Below are positions 22,504 to 29,593 of a DNA stretch of 31,916 nucleotides, in pieces. The stretch covers positions 1 to 31,916 of the forward strand of contig DAOTZS010000019.1 of assembly GCA_034434335.1 (NCBI GenBank), given 5' to 3'. The notes beneath the pieces are model-generated. The model saw nothing but the letters and a program-made list of their open reading frames with translations. It was not told where the DNA came from and did not search any database. The number at the start of each line of letters is the position of its first letter. Positions within the stretch are counted from its first letter, which is position 1. Made by a program: the position numbers and the translations under genes. This DNA comes from DAOTZS01 sp034434335 (GTDB lineage Bacteria > Chloroflexota > Anaerolineae > CG2-30-64-16).

Positions 22504-23631
22504 TTGATCTACCTGGATGTCTCGGCGGCTGTGCATCGGCGGGCCGGGCTGGGCCGCTATGCTGCCTGCCTGGCCTGTGGCCTGGCCGCACGGCTGCCTG
22601 GGCGCCTGGCCCTGTTTTACAACCGCGAGCAGGGCATCGAGCCCCCTGGCGAACTGGCCTACCTGCCGGCCCGCACTATCGCGCTGGGTTATAAGCCCTG
22701 GCGGATGCTGATCTGGGCCGGGCAACTGGCGGGGATGGGTTTTGACCGCTTACTGCCCGGGGCAGAGCTTTTCCACGCTACTGAACATCTGCTGCTACCG
22801 CTCCGCCACGTGCCTACGGTGCTCACCGTACACGATCTGATCTTCCACCACCTGCCGCAGCATCACAAACCGCTCAACCGCTGGTATCTGCGGCTGACCT
22901 TGCCCCTCTACTGTCGCCGGGCCGACCACATCATCGCCGTTTCAGAACACACGCGCAGCGACCTGATCCGCCTTTATCGGCTGCCTCCTCACAAGATCAG
23001 CGTGGTGTACGAGGCCGCTGACCCACGCTTCGTGCCCCAGCCGGCGGAGGCAGTGGCGGACATCCTGCGCCGGTACGGCCTGCCTGAGCGCTACCTGCTC
23101 TTTGTGGGCACGATTGAGCCGCGCAAGAACCTGCCGCGTCTATTGAGCGCGTTCGAGCGCCTGTACGCGCAGCGCCTGACCGATGCGCTGGTGATCGTTG
23201 GCAAGCGCGGCTGGCTGTACGATGACTTCTTCGCCGCGCTTGAGCGCTCTCCGGCCCGGGCTGCAGTGCTCATGCCGGGCTTTGTCCCCGACGATGACCT
23301 GCCGGCGCTCTATACTGGGGCGCAGGCCCTGGCCCTGCCTAGCCTGTACGAGGGTTTCGGGCTACCGGCCCTGGAGGCCATGGCCACCGGCACGCCCGTG
23401 GTCTGCTCGGACCGTGCGAGCCTGCCAGAGATTGTAGGGGATGCCGGGGTGCTGGTCAACCCGCTGGACGTGGATGCCATTAGCGATGGGCTGCGTCGCG
23501 TGCTATGCGAGCCGGATCTGCGCAGCCAGTTGCGAGAACGCGGGTTGGCTCAGGCCAGCCGTTTTAGCTGGGACGAGAGCGCACGCCAGACCCTGGCCGT
23601 TTACCGCAAACTGCTGCCCGGCCTCTCATAG
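22504..23631 (+). CDS. GT4 family glycosyltransferase
   Basis: The 375-aa retaining GT-B enzyme has an N-terminal YLDVSAAVHRRAGLGRY sugar-acceptor domain and LTVHDLIFHHLP. It has RADHIIAVSEHTRSDL, FVGTIEPRKN and, in the donor domain, YEGFGLPALEAMATG with the EX7E motif. It likely transfers a sugar from an NDP donor during surface polysaccharide synthesis, together with the aminotransferase just upstream. A TTG start at 22504 is preferred because it gives the typical N-terminus of these enzymes and is preceded by AGAGAGG. A GTG at 22447 would add about 19 residues without a ribosome site. Confidence 0.9.
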   Translation: MIYLDVSAAVHRRAGLGRYAACLACGLAARLPGRLALFYNREQGIEPPGELAYLPARTIALGYKPWRMLIWAGQLAGMGFDRLLPGAELFHATEHLLLPLRHVPTVLTVHDLIFHHLPQHHKPLNRWYLRLTLPLYCRRADHIIAVSEHTRSDLIRLYRLPPHKISVVYEAADPRFVPQPAEAVADILRRYGLPERYLLFVGTIEPRKNLPRLLSAFERLYAQRLTDALVIVGKRGWLYDDFFAALERSPARAAVLMPGFVPDDDLPALYTGAQALALPSLYEGFGLPALEAMATGTPVVCSDRASLPEIVGDAGVLVNPLDVDAISDGLRRVLCEPDLRSQLRERGLAQASRFSWDESARQTLAVYRKLLPGLS

Positions 23632-23644
23632 CTGCGGCCAGGCA

Positions 23645-24331
23645 TCAGTTATCACCGGCACTGATGCCCCACTCCTTGCGCCAGGGCGGGGGTGTCTCCC
23701 TGAGGATTTTGCCGACCTCAGGCGGCTCGGTGATCTCGATGTCTACCCCTGCTTTCCTCAATGTGGCTTCTAACGCCTCTGGCTGGGAAAGGGCTTCCAA
23801 CAGCCCCTCGTATAAGGCCCACGTCTCCTGGAGCACCCGCTCATCCCAGGTGCCCCAGTAGCCCCCGTCATCAGCAACCTCCCACTGAGCCATATAAGGC
23901 TCAACCAGCCGCAAGAGTTCGCAGACCTGCATGTGGATGGCAGGGGAACTGAACTGCGTCTTGACCGAGAAGTGGTCAACGATCAGCCCGTAGTGCCCTG
24001 GCTGCTGACCGGCGCCTACATCGCTGTAGTGAACCAGCCGGCCATCGCTGCCAAAGGTAAGGAAGAGTGTTTCGCAGCCAGGGGGCTGGATCACCACCCC
24101 GCGCACACGGTCGTCTACTGGCACACGGCGGCTCCGGTAAACCGAGGCCTCGTGGCCCTCGGCATCTCGGTCCCTTTCTATCTCGCAGGCCTCAGCCGTG
24201 CCCAGGATGCGCTCATCAATCGGGTAACATGGCCAGCCAAGCCGGGCACAGGCGGTCTGCAATCTGGCGACAAGTTGGGGCAGTTGCGATAGGTCTCGTA
24301 GAGTGCCCTGGTAATAGATGCAGATACCCAT
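23645..24331 (-). CDS. Uncharacterised 228-aa protein
   Basis: I do not recognise a named family. The protein begins MGICIYYQGTLRD and is soluble, acidic, with several Trp residues in the region VADDGGYWGTWDERVLQ. It has a glycine-rich IQPPGCETLFLTFGSDGRL stretch and no signal peptide, membrane helix or nucleotide-binding motif. An AGGAGGTGGAG ribosome site precedes the ATG at 24331. It is convergent with the glycosyltransferase, whose stop is 13 bases away. It lies downstream of the radical SAM gene on the same strand, with an M3 repeat in the 140-base gap, so operon membership is uncertain. Confidence 0.8.
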   Translation of the reverse strand: MGICIYYQGTLRDLSQLPQLVARLQTACARLGWPCYPIDERILGTAEACEIERDRDAEGHEASVYRSRRVPVDDRVRGVVIQPPGCETLFLTFGSDGRLVHYSDVGAGQQPGHYGLIVDHFSVKTQFSSPAIHMQVCELLRLVEPYMAQWEVADDGGYWGTWDERVLQETWALYEGLLEALSQPEALEATLRKAGVDIEITEPPEVGKILRETPPPWRKEWGISAGDN

Positions 24332-24353
24332 TCTCCACCTCCTTGAAGTGTAC

Positions 24354-24420
24354 GTAGTCAGGTACGCAACGCAGTGAAGTGCCGTCTGACGCCACTCCGC
24401 TACGCTGCGTGGCTTACTAC
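24354..24420. repeat. Short palindromic repeat M3, copy 2
   Basis: This 67-bp unit starts GTAGTCAGGTACG and ends GTGGCTTACTAC, whose complement begins GTAGTAAGCCAC. It is related to 18155-18222 and to the partial unit at 18241-18275. It occupies most of the gap between two minus-strand genes. Confidence 0.6.
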
Positions 24421-24471
24421 AAACGGGGCATACAAGCCTCGCTGAAATCTGGGTGCCGGCGAGCGGATCGC

Positions 24472-25572
24472 CTACCCCTCTTCCCAGCCCAGCAGGTGAC
24501 GATTCCCTATCCGTATCCGCTGCAGGCCGGCTGCACGTGCGGCAGCCTCAGCCGCCTGCGCATGGGCGACCGAGGTGGTCGGCAGGTCAGGCATCAGAAA
24601 GTGGGGAGCAAAGGCCAGCAGCACGTAAGGGATGCGGGGGTCCAGGGAAGCAATAAAGCCGGCGATGCGCCCAACCTCGTCGGCGGTCACGTAGCCAGGG
24701 ACCAGTAAGGTGCTGGCCACGAGCAGGGGTGGGTCGGGCCGGCTGGCGAAGCGCCGCGCGGCCCGGGCAAAGTTCTCCAGGGTCTGGACGTTGGAAGCTC
24801 CCGTCAGGGCCTGGTGTAACCGATCGTCGAAGGCTTTCAGGTCGAACTTGACGGTGCCTCCACTGCGCAGCGACAGTTCTACGGCGCGCTCCATGAGCCT
24901 GGGATGCGCGCTGCCGGCCGTTTCCCAGCACACAGCCACCCCCTGTTCGGCCAGCAGGTGGGCCGAAGCCAGGGCGTGAGGCATCTGAGAAGCAGGATCG
25001 CCGCCGAAGTAACAGACGCAGAAGGTGCGCGAGTTGGCTGCAGCGGCCAGTTCGCGCGCCGAAAGCCCCGGATCGCGTTCCGGGTCGGCCTGGCGGAAGT
25101 GCCAGTTCTGGCAGAAGAGGCAGTCAAAGACACAACTGGAGTAGAAGACGGCCAGGTTGTGGTAGCCTATACGGCGGTGCCCCGCGCAAAAAGGGTCGGC
25201 CACGCAGTTGGTGGGCAGGGGGTCCCGATACCAGTGTAGGAGCCCACGCTGAGGTGTGCCGGCCAGGTGGACAAGCCGGCCACCTCGCACCGTGCGCAGG
25301 CCGCAGAATCCGCGTTCTCCCTCGCCGATGCGGCAGCCATGGGCGCACAGTCCACACTGGAGGCCATCAGCCGTGCGCGGCGCTGCGGCTGGCAGGTCGA
25401 AGAGCCTCCGGCCCTCAGCATGGGCAGCCGCGGCGAGGGGGCGCGCCCGGTCCGGGTCTTCCAGGATACAGCGCCGGCACACCCCAAGGGCACCGGCGAT
25501 GGCACGGCTCACCTGGCCACAGAGCCGGCAGCGCTGCTCCTTTGGCTGATACGATCCTTCACCCCTGGTCAT
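24472..25572 (-). CDS. Radical SAM protein, PflA/AmmeMemoRadiSam-like paralogue
   Basis: This 366-aa protein has the SAM-cluster motif CxxxCxxC in SSCVFDCLFCQNW (Cys147, 151, 154). It carries an N-terminal zinc-ribbon-like pair (CRLCGQ at 15-20, CRRC at 32-35) and CGLCAHGCRIGEGERGFCGLR (73-93). That last block resembles the pre-core cysteine block of the radical SAM enzyme at 12280-13581. PTNCVADPFCAGHR (120-133) has two further cysteines. Unlike that enzyme it has no export signal. CAGGAG lies eight bases before the ATG at 25572; the longer frame upstream overlaps the DUF4129 gene without a ribosome site. It is the fourth gene after the moxR promoter, 41 bases behind DUF4129. The substrate is unknown. 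Confidence 0.88.
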   Translation of the reverse strand: MTRGEGSYQPKEQRCRLCGQVSRAIAGALGVCRRCILEDPDRARPLAAAAHAEGRRLFDLPAAAPRTADGLQCGLCAHGCRIGEGERGFCGLRTVRGGRLVHLAGTPQRGLLHWYRDPLPTNCVADPFCAGHRRIGYHNLAVFYSSCVFDCLFCQNWHFRQADPERDPGLSARELAAAANSRTFCVCYFGGDPASQMPHALASAHLLAEQGVAVCWETAGSAHPRLMERAVELSLRSGGTVKFDLKAFDDRLHQALTGASNVQTLENFARAARRFASRPDPPLLVASTLLVPGYVTADEVGRIAGFIASLDPRIPYVLLAFAPHFLMPDLPTTSVAHAQAAEAAARAAGLQRIRIGNRHLLGWEEG

Positions 25573-25613
25573 CGGGTCACTCCTGCGCTGGCACCTCTGG
25601 CCTGGCAGGTCTC

Positions 25614-27068
25614 TCACAACAGGAACTGCTCCCACGCCCGCTGAGCCTCATCGGCCAGCTCGGCTGGCAGTGGGTCGGGGCAGTAACGGGCCTGGATGTA
25701 GGCTGCTGTGATGGTTGCCAGCAGAGGCTGGCGTTCGGGATGGTGGCCGGCCAGCAGGGCCAGATACTCCCCAGGCGTCGCCCCTGGAGGACGCGTCTGA
25801 CCCGCGGCCGCAGCCCACGCCAGCAGGGCCTGGTAGATGCGCCGGATGCGCGCCCGCGGGTCATCGCCGGCCACCACGGCGAAAGGTGGCGGTGTCTCTT
25901 TGTGCTGCCGACGGAGCAGTTGCCCGATTTGAGTCTTGAGCAGGTCCAATGACAGGATGCTCTCCCGCACCTCCTCCACGTCTTCCTCAGAATAGGCCCG
26001 GAACCGACGAAAGGCCAGGGCAAAGATCAGCACGACGATACCAGCGATCAACAGGCCAGCCAGGATGCGCAAGGCCACATATAGGCCCGGTGACAGCCCC
26101 ACAGGCTGCGCCTCAATATCCTTGAACTGCTCCGTCAGTTTCGAGAAGTCCTGAAGTTGCAGTGGCTCCCGCTCAGTCTCTGTCGGCAGGTGCACAAGTC
26201 GCGCCAACTGGCTCAACACTATGAAGACAACCCAGGTGACGAGCATGAGCACCCAGTACAAGGCATGAGCCAGCAGGCTGACTATCGGCGAGAGGAACGC
26301 CAGGATGCGGCGCACCAGATCGGGGCTGATCAGTTGGGCCAGGAGCAGCCCCGTCGCCAGCAGCGCGACGATCACCCCGCCCACGGTCGCCAGCCAGTAG
26401 CGGTTGACACGAAAGGTGGGTTCGCCGCGCTCGCGCTCGAAGCGCCGCGCGCTGCGCAGGCTGGCGATGGCCAGGGTGGCCAGGCCGAGCGCGAAGAAGG
26501 CCAGGGCTGGCCCAAGCAAGGCACCTGGCTGTAGCGTCTGGGTGGCGTAGCCGAAGGCGGCTATCAGGCCAAGCATGGCTGCACCCAGCGCAAAGTTGCT
26601 GGCATAGGTGTCGTAGTAGAGTGTATCGCGGCCTGCCAGCACCCCCCACCACCAGAGCCACATCGCCACGAACAACGTGCCGAGGGTGCGCAGGGGAGTT
26701 GCGAACAGGGCGTCCAGCCAGTGCCAATCCCAAAGCGCCGGCCGTGGCCCAGGCAGGCCAAGATAGAGGGCCAGGATCACTGCCACCAGCCCGCACAGGG
26801 CCACTACGACCCTGTCGGAAAGGCGTGCCAGCCTTCCGACCCGGCCAGGCCGCAGCCGGTAAGCTGCCAGTTGAGCCACGGCTGTGCTGCCGGCCAACAG
26901 AAGGAAGACCATTGGCCACCCAAGCAGGTCAGCCTGGCCGGCGGCCATCCCTGTCGTCAGAAGGTGGAACAGCGGCCAGACCCACAGGCTGCGCATGGCA
27001 GCCAGGGCATAGGGCAGCGTGCCATCATCTACCGGATGCCACCTGCGATCCACCAATATCCAGCGCAT
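25614..27068 (-). CDS. DUF4129 domain membrane protein
   Basis: The 484-aa protein has roughly eight to nine transmembrane helices spread over residues 25-290 and another at about 340-362. It ends in a cytoplasmic domain (about 395-480) with IRRIYQALLAWAAAAG and RPPGATPGEYLALL, the DUF4129 pattern. DUF4129 usually sits at the C-terminus of transglutaminase-like membrane proteins next to MoxR and DUF58 genes; here no transglutaminase domain is visible. GGAGGGG lies eight bases before the ATG, inside the DUF58 gene, giving a 44-base overlap and probable translational coupling. It is the third gene of the riboswitch-controlled operon. Confidence 0.85.
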   Translation of the reverse strand: MRWILVDRRWHPVDDGTLPYALAAMRSLWVWPLFHLLTTGMAAGQADLLGWPMVFLLLAGSTAVAQLAAYRLRPGRVGRLARLSDRVVVALCGLVAVILALYLGLPGPRPALWDWHWLDALFATPLRTLGTLFVAMWLWWWGVLAGRDTLYYDTYASNFALGAAMLGLIAAFGYATQTLQPGALLGPALAFFALGLATLAIASLRSARRFERERGEPTFRVNRYWLATVGGVIVALLATGLLLAQLISPDLVRRILAFLSPIVSLLAHALYWVLMLVTWVVFIVLSQLARLVHLPTETEREPLQLQDFSKLTEQFKDIEAQPVGLSPGLYVALRILAGLLIAGIVVLIFALAFRRFRAYSEEDVEEVRESILSLDLLKTQIGQLLRRQHKETPPPFAVVAGDDPRARIRRIYQALLAWAAAAGQTRPPGATPGEYLALLAGHHPERQPLLATITAAYIQARYCPDPLPAELADEAQRAWEQFLL

Positions 27069-28281
27069 CTAACTTCCCCTCCATCAGCCGGCGATATGCC
27101 TCTTGTCCGCCGATCCAGTAAGCCGGTATCTCTTCGGGCACTTCCTGCGGCGGTTCTTCGCCGATTGCCACCAGGGCGACTGGATGGCCGGCACGGCGGG
27201 CATCCAGTAAGGCAGCGCTCAGCTCCTCACGGGGCACGGCTGAGACGACCACCACCGTCGCGCCGAACGGTAGCCGGCTTAGCTCGATATACAGCAGGCG
27301 CTCGATGTTCAGGCTGGCGTAGCCGGAGAGCCGCGCCAGGGCATCCAGGATATCGAACCACTGCATTGGCCGGCGTGCCGGGGGCAGCCGCACGGTGAGG
27401 GTTTCAGCATTGCGCCAGGTGCCGTTGACGTAAAGCCCCACTGCCTCCCGCGCATCCAACAGAGCACGCGCCAGTGAGGCAGTGGCGCTGATGGCATACT
27501 CCAGGTAGTCAGGTTGCATCCCTGGCGAGTCCCGCAGGGTGCGCACATCCAGGAAGAGCGCGGTCGTGGGCGCTGCCGCCGGGTCGAACACCTTGGTTTG
27601 CAGATCACCGCGGCGGGCCGTGGCGCGCCAGTGGATGAAGCGCGGGCTGTCTCCGGCCATGTAGGGCCGTACGCCGGAAACCCGCAATGGGTCTTCGACA
27701 ACGCGGCGCAAGGTCCGCGCCTCGCCAAAAGGATGGGCTGCTGGCAACCCCAGCGCCGTCACTGGCACCACCTTTGGGTAGACGATCAACCAGTCGGGCT
27801 CGGCCAGCACCATATGCTGCTCGCGAAAGCCGAAGATGTCGCCGGCGCGCAGCTCGCAGGGGCCGAACTCCAGCGCCCCACGGTGTTCGGCACGCAACCG
27901 GTACTGCTTGCGCACCCGTTCATAGAAGCGTAGCGAGACCATGTTATGCAACAGCCGACGCCCTGGCTTCCAGGAATATCCAAGCCGGCCACGCTGCAAG
28001 GTAATCTGCCCCGGCCATTCGTCCTCAGCTTTCAGCCACGCCAGGGGCAAGAGCTTGGCGTTAACGATCTCCACCGTCAGATCGGTCTCTTCGCCTACGA
28101 AGAGCCGCGGGGCAGCGATGCGACGGGTGTAGGTCACCCCGGCCAGGGCGTAGCGATCCCACAAGGCAGTGAGGCCGGCCACCAGCGCCAAAAGCACGGC
28201 AATCAGGAAAACGATGGGATTACGCAGCCCCACCGCTATGGCAAAAAGGGCAACCGTCAGCCAATTCAGCGTGCGCGTCAC
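27025..28281 (-). CDS. DUF58 domain-containing protein
   Basis: The 418-aa protein has two N-terminal membrane helices (about residues 8-40). A beta-rich region follows, then the DUF58 core PYMAGDSPRFIHWRATARRGDL near residues 205-230. A von Willebrand factor A-like part has LFLDVR (a MIDAS-like DxR variant) and TVVVVSAVP. Proteins of this family are encoded with MoxR ATPases and are thought to be their substrates or adaptors in metal-dependent assembly. The GTG start overlaps the moxR stop in a GTGA arrangement. Confidence 0.92.
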   Translation of the reverse strand: MTRTLNWLTVALFAIAVGLRNPIVFLIAVLLALVAGLTALWDRYALAGVTYTRRIAAPRLFVGEETDLTVEIVNAKLLPLAWLKAEDEWPGQITLQRGRLGYSWKPGRRLLHNMVSLRFYERVRKQYRLRAEHRGALEFGPCELRAGDIFGFREQHMVLAEPDWLIVYPKVVPVTALGLPAAHPFGEARTLRRVVEDPLRVSGVRPYMAGDSPRFIHWRATARRGDLQTKVFDPAAAPTTALFLDVRTLRDSPGMQPDYLEYAISATASLARALLDAREAVGLYVNGTWRNAETLTVRLPPARRPMQWFDILDALARLSGYASLNIERLLYIELSRLPFGATVVVVSAVPREELSAALLDARRAGHPVALVAIGEEPPQEVPEEIPAYWIGGQEAYRRLMEGKLDALDIGGSQVASGR

Positions 28282-29255
28282 GCCTCAGAGCCCTCCACAG
28301 ACCAGCTCTCTTCCACCGGCACTGGCACCTGCGCCGCGAGCTCCCTCAGCACGGCTGCGGCGCTATGACCCCGCACGCGCGTGCGGCTGGTGACGATCAG
28401 GCGGTGTTCCAGAGCTGGCCCCAGTACCCTCTTCACGTCATCGGGCAGGACGTAAGCGCGGCCACGCAAGGCAGCCAGGGCCTGGCTCGTGCGATAGAGG
28501 GCCAGGGAGCCGCGTGGGCTGGCTCCCAACTGGATCGCCTCGTGGTTGCGGGTGGCAGCTACCAGGCGCAAGATGTAGGTCTCGACGGCCGGATGGACGA
28601 AGACTTGCCGTACTATCCGCTGCAACTCGCTCACCTCCGCCGCGCTGATGACCGGTTCCAATTCGTCCAGGGGGTTGTGCTCGCGGAAGCGGCGCAGGAT
28701 GGTCCGCTCCTCATCTTCAGCCGGATAGCCCAGGCTCACACGCAGAAGGAAGCGATCCACCTGAGCTTCAGGCAGGGGGAAGGTGCCTTCAAGCTCGATG
28801 GGGTTTTGCGTTGCCAGCACCAGGAATGGCCGGGGCAGGGGATGGGTCACCCCGTCCACGGTGACCTGCCGTTCCTCCATCGCCTCCAGCAAGGCGGCCT
28901 GGGTGCGTGGCCCGGCGCGATTGATCTCGTCGGCCAACACGATCTGGGCTAGCAGGGGGCCAGGCCGATACTCGAACTCGGCGGTCCGCTGATTGAATAC
29001 ACTGACCCCGGTGATGTCGCTGGGCAGCAGGTCGGGGGTGAATTGGATACGCTGAAAGGTGCACCCCAGCGATTTGGCCAGCGCCTTAGCCAGGGTGGTC
29101 TTTCCGATCCCTGGCACATCTTCCAACAGCACGTGGCCCTCGCATAGCAGGGCCACCAGCAACAGTTCAACTGTATCGTCCTTGCCCACGATGACGCGTG
29201 CCACGTTTTCCTTGATCCGGGTAGCCAGCTCAGCCACCCTCTGCATATCGCTCAT
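28278..29255 (-). CDS. MoxR family AAA+ ATPase
   Basis: The 325-aa AAA+ chaperone-like ATPase has Walker A in VPGIGKTTLA (residues 47-56), Walker B LADEINRA (107-114) and sensor 1 ATQNPIE. It also has the helical lid region ending SPRGSLALYRTSQALAALRGRAYVLPDDV. MoxR proteins insert cofactors or remodel partner proteins, usually with a VWA/DUF58 partner, which is the next gene here. The ATG at 29255 follows GGAGGAACC; an upstream in-frame ATG at 29318 lies inside the leader terminator region and is rejected. Transcription starts near 29386 and passes through a fluoride riboswitch before reaching this gene. Confidence 0.95.
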   Translation of the reverse strand: MSDMQRVAELATRIKENVARVIVGKDDTVELLLVALLCEGHVLLEDVPGIGKTTLAKALAKSLGCTFQRIQFTPDLLPSDITGVSVFNQRTAEFEYRPGPLLAQIVLADEINRAGPRTQAALLEAMEERQVTVDGVTHPLPRPFLVLATQNPIELEGTFPLPEAQVDRFLLRVSLGYPAEDEERTILRRFREHNPLDELEPVISAAEVSELQRIVRQVFVHPAVETYILRLVAATRNHEAIQLGASPRGSLALYRTSQALAALRGRAYVLPDDVKRVLGPALEHRLIVTSRTRVRGHSAAAVLRELAAQVPVPVEESWSVEGSEA

Positions 29256-29305
29256 GGTTCCTCCAGAGCCGGTCGTAATAGCCTGGCCATTGCCCATTGG
29301 CAAAC

Positions 29306-29341
29306 AAAAAGCCCCCACGGGAACCCTGGCCCGCAGAGGCT
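29306..29341 (-). terminator. Riboswitch expression platform of the moxR operon
   Basis: On the minus strand a 12-bp stem (with G-U pairs) joins AGCCTCTGCGGG (29341-29330) to CCCGTGGGGGCT (29321-29310), followed by TTTTTG. The 5' strand of the stem is the 3' strand of the aptamer pseudoknot, so ligand binding and termination are mutually exclusive. Confidence 0.88.
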
Positions 29342-29385
29342 ATCAGCCGACTCGATCGGCGGTTAACAGCGAGCCTCATCGCTGT
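29333..29385 (-). promoter_or_regulatory. Fluoride riboswitch (crcB motif), moxR side
   Basis: The minus-strand transcript reads ACAGCGATGAGGCTCGCTGT (P1 hairpin with the conserved GATGAGGC loop), a UAA linker, a 5-bp GCCGA/UCGGC hairpin, then the conserved CTGATAGCCTCTGC. GAGGCU in the loop is complementary to AGCCUC at the 3' end, forming the pseudoknot that cages fluoride. Order, spacing and invariant bases match the known fluoride aptamer. Being followed by a terminator that competes for the 3' strand, it should switch transcription on when fluoride is present. Confidence 0.94.
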
Positions 29386-29392
29386 GTCCTCC

Positions 29393-29420
29393 ATTTTACC
29401 CCGTTCTGACGGCTTGTCAA
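29393..29420 (-). promoter_or_regulatory. Promoter of the moxR operon
   Basis: On the minus strand a perfect TTGACA (29420-29415), a 16-base spacer and TAAAAT (29398-29393) are seen. The predicted start (about 29386) coincides with the 5' edge of the fluoride aptamer. Confidence 0.88.
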
Positions 29421-29457
29421 CATGGACGATGCGGTTCCGGTAATCGCGTCTCGGAGT

Positions 29458-29486
29458 TTGGTGCCCCGTGCTAATCGTGATATGAT
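29458..29486 (+). promoter_or_regulatory. Promoter of the 29594 operon
   Basis: TTGGTG (29458-29463), a 17-base spacer and TATGAT (29481-29486) place the start near 29493, just before the plus-strand fluoride aptamer. Confidence 0.8.
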
Positions 29487-29500
29487 AGTGGCAAATCCAG

Positions 29501-29545
29501 AGGGGATGAGGCTCCCCTAACGTCGTCAGACTGATAGCCTCTACC
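29501..29545 (+). promoter_or_regulatory. Fluoride riboswitch (crcB motif), plus strand
   Basis: The plus-strand transcript has P1 AGGGG/CCCCT closing the conserved ATGAGGCT loop. A UAA-type linker, a small GUC/GAC hairpin and CTGATAGCCTCTACC follow. Loop GAGGCU (29508-29513) pairs with AGCCUC (29536-29541) in the pseudoknot. It is nearly identical in its conserved positions to the aptamer on the opposite strand, yet the variable stems differ and remain paired, so it is an independent functional copy. Confidence 0.95.
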
Positions 29546-29573
29546 AAGATGGAGTTCCTGGTAGAGGCTTTTT
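29536..29573 (+). terminator. Riboswitch expression platform, plus strand
   Basis: Perfect 11-bp arms (29536-29546 and 29559-29569) pair around a 12-nt loop and run into TTTTT. The left arm includes the pseudoknot strand of the aptamer, so fluoride binding should prevent termination. Confidence 0.93.
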
Positions 29574-29593
29574 GTTGAAAGAGCAGCTCAATC

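Noticed and set aside
29230..29386. Upstream open frame MRLAVNRRSSRL... with GGAGG before its ATG, looking like a leader peptide of moxR.
   Set aside because: The ATG is the conserved GATGAGG of the fluoride aptamer and the frame runs through the aptamer and terminator; the RNA structure explains the conservation better.
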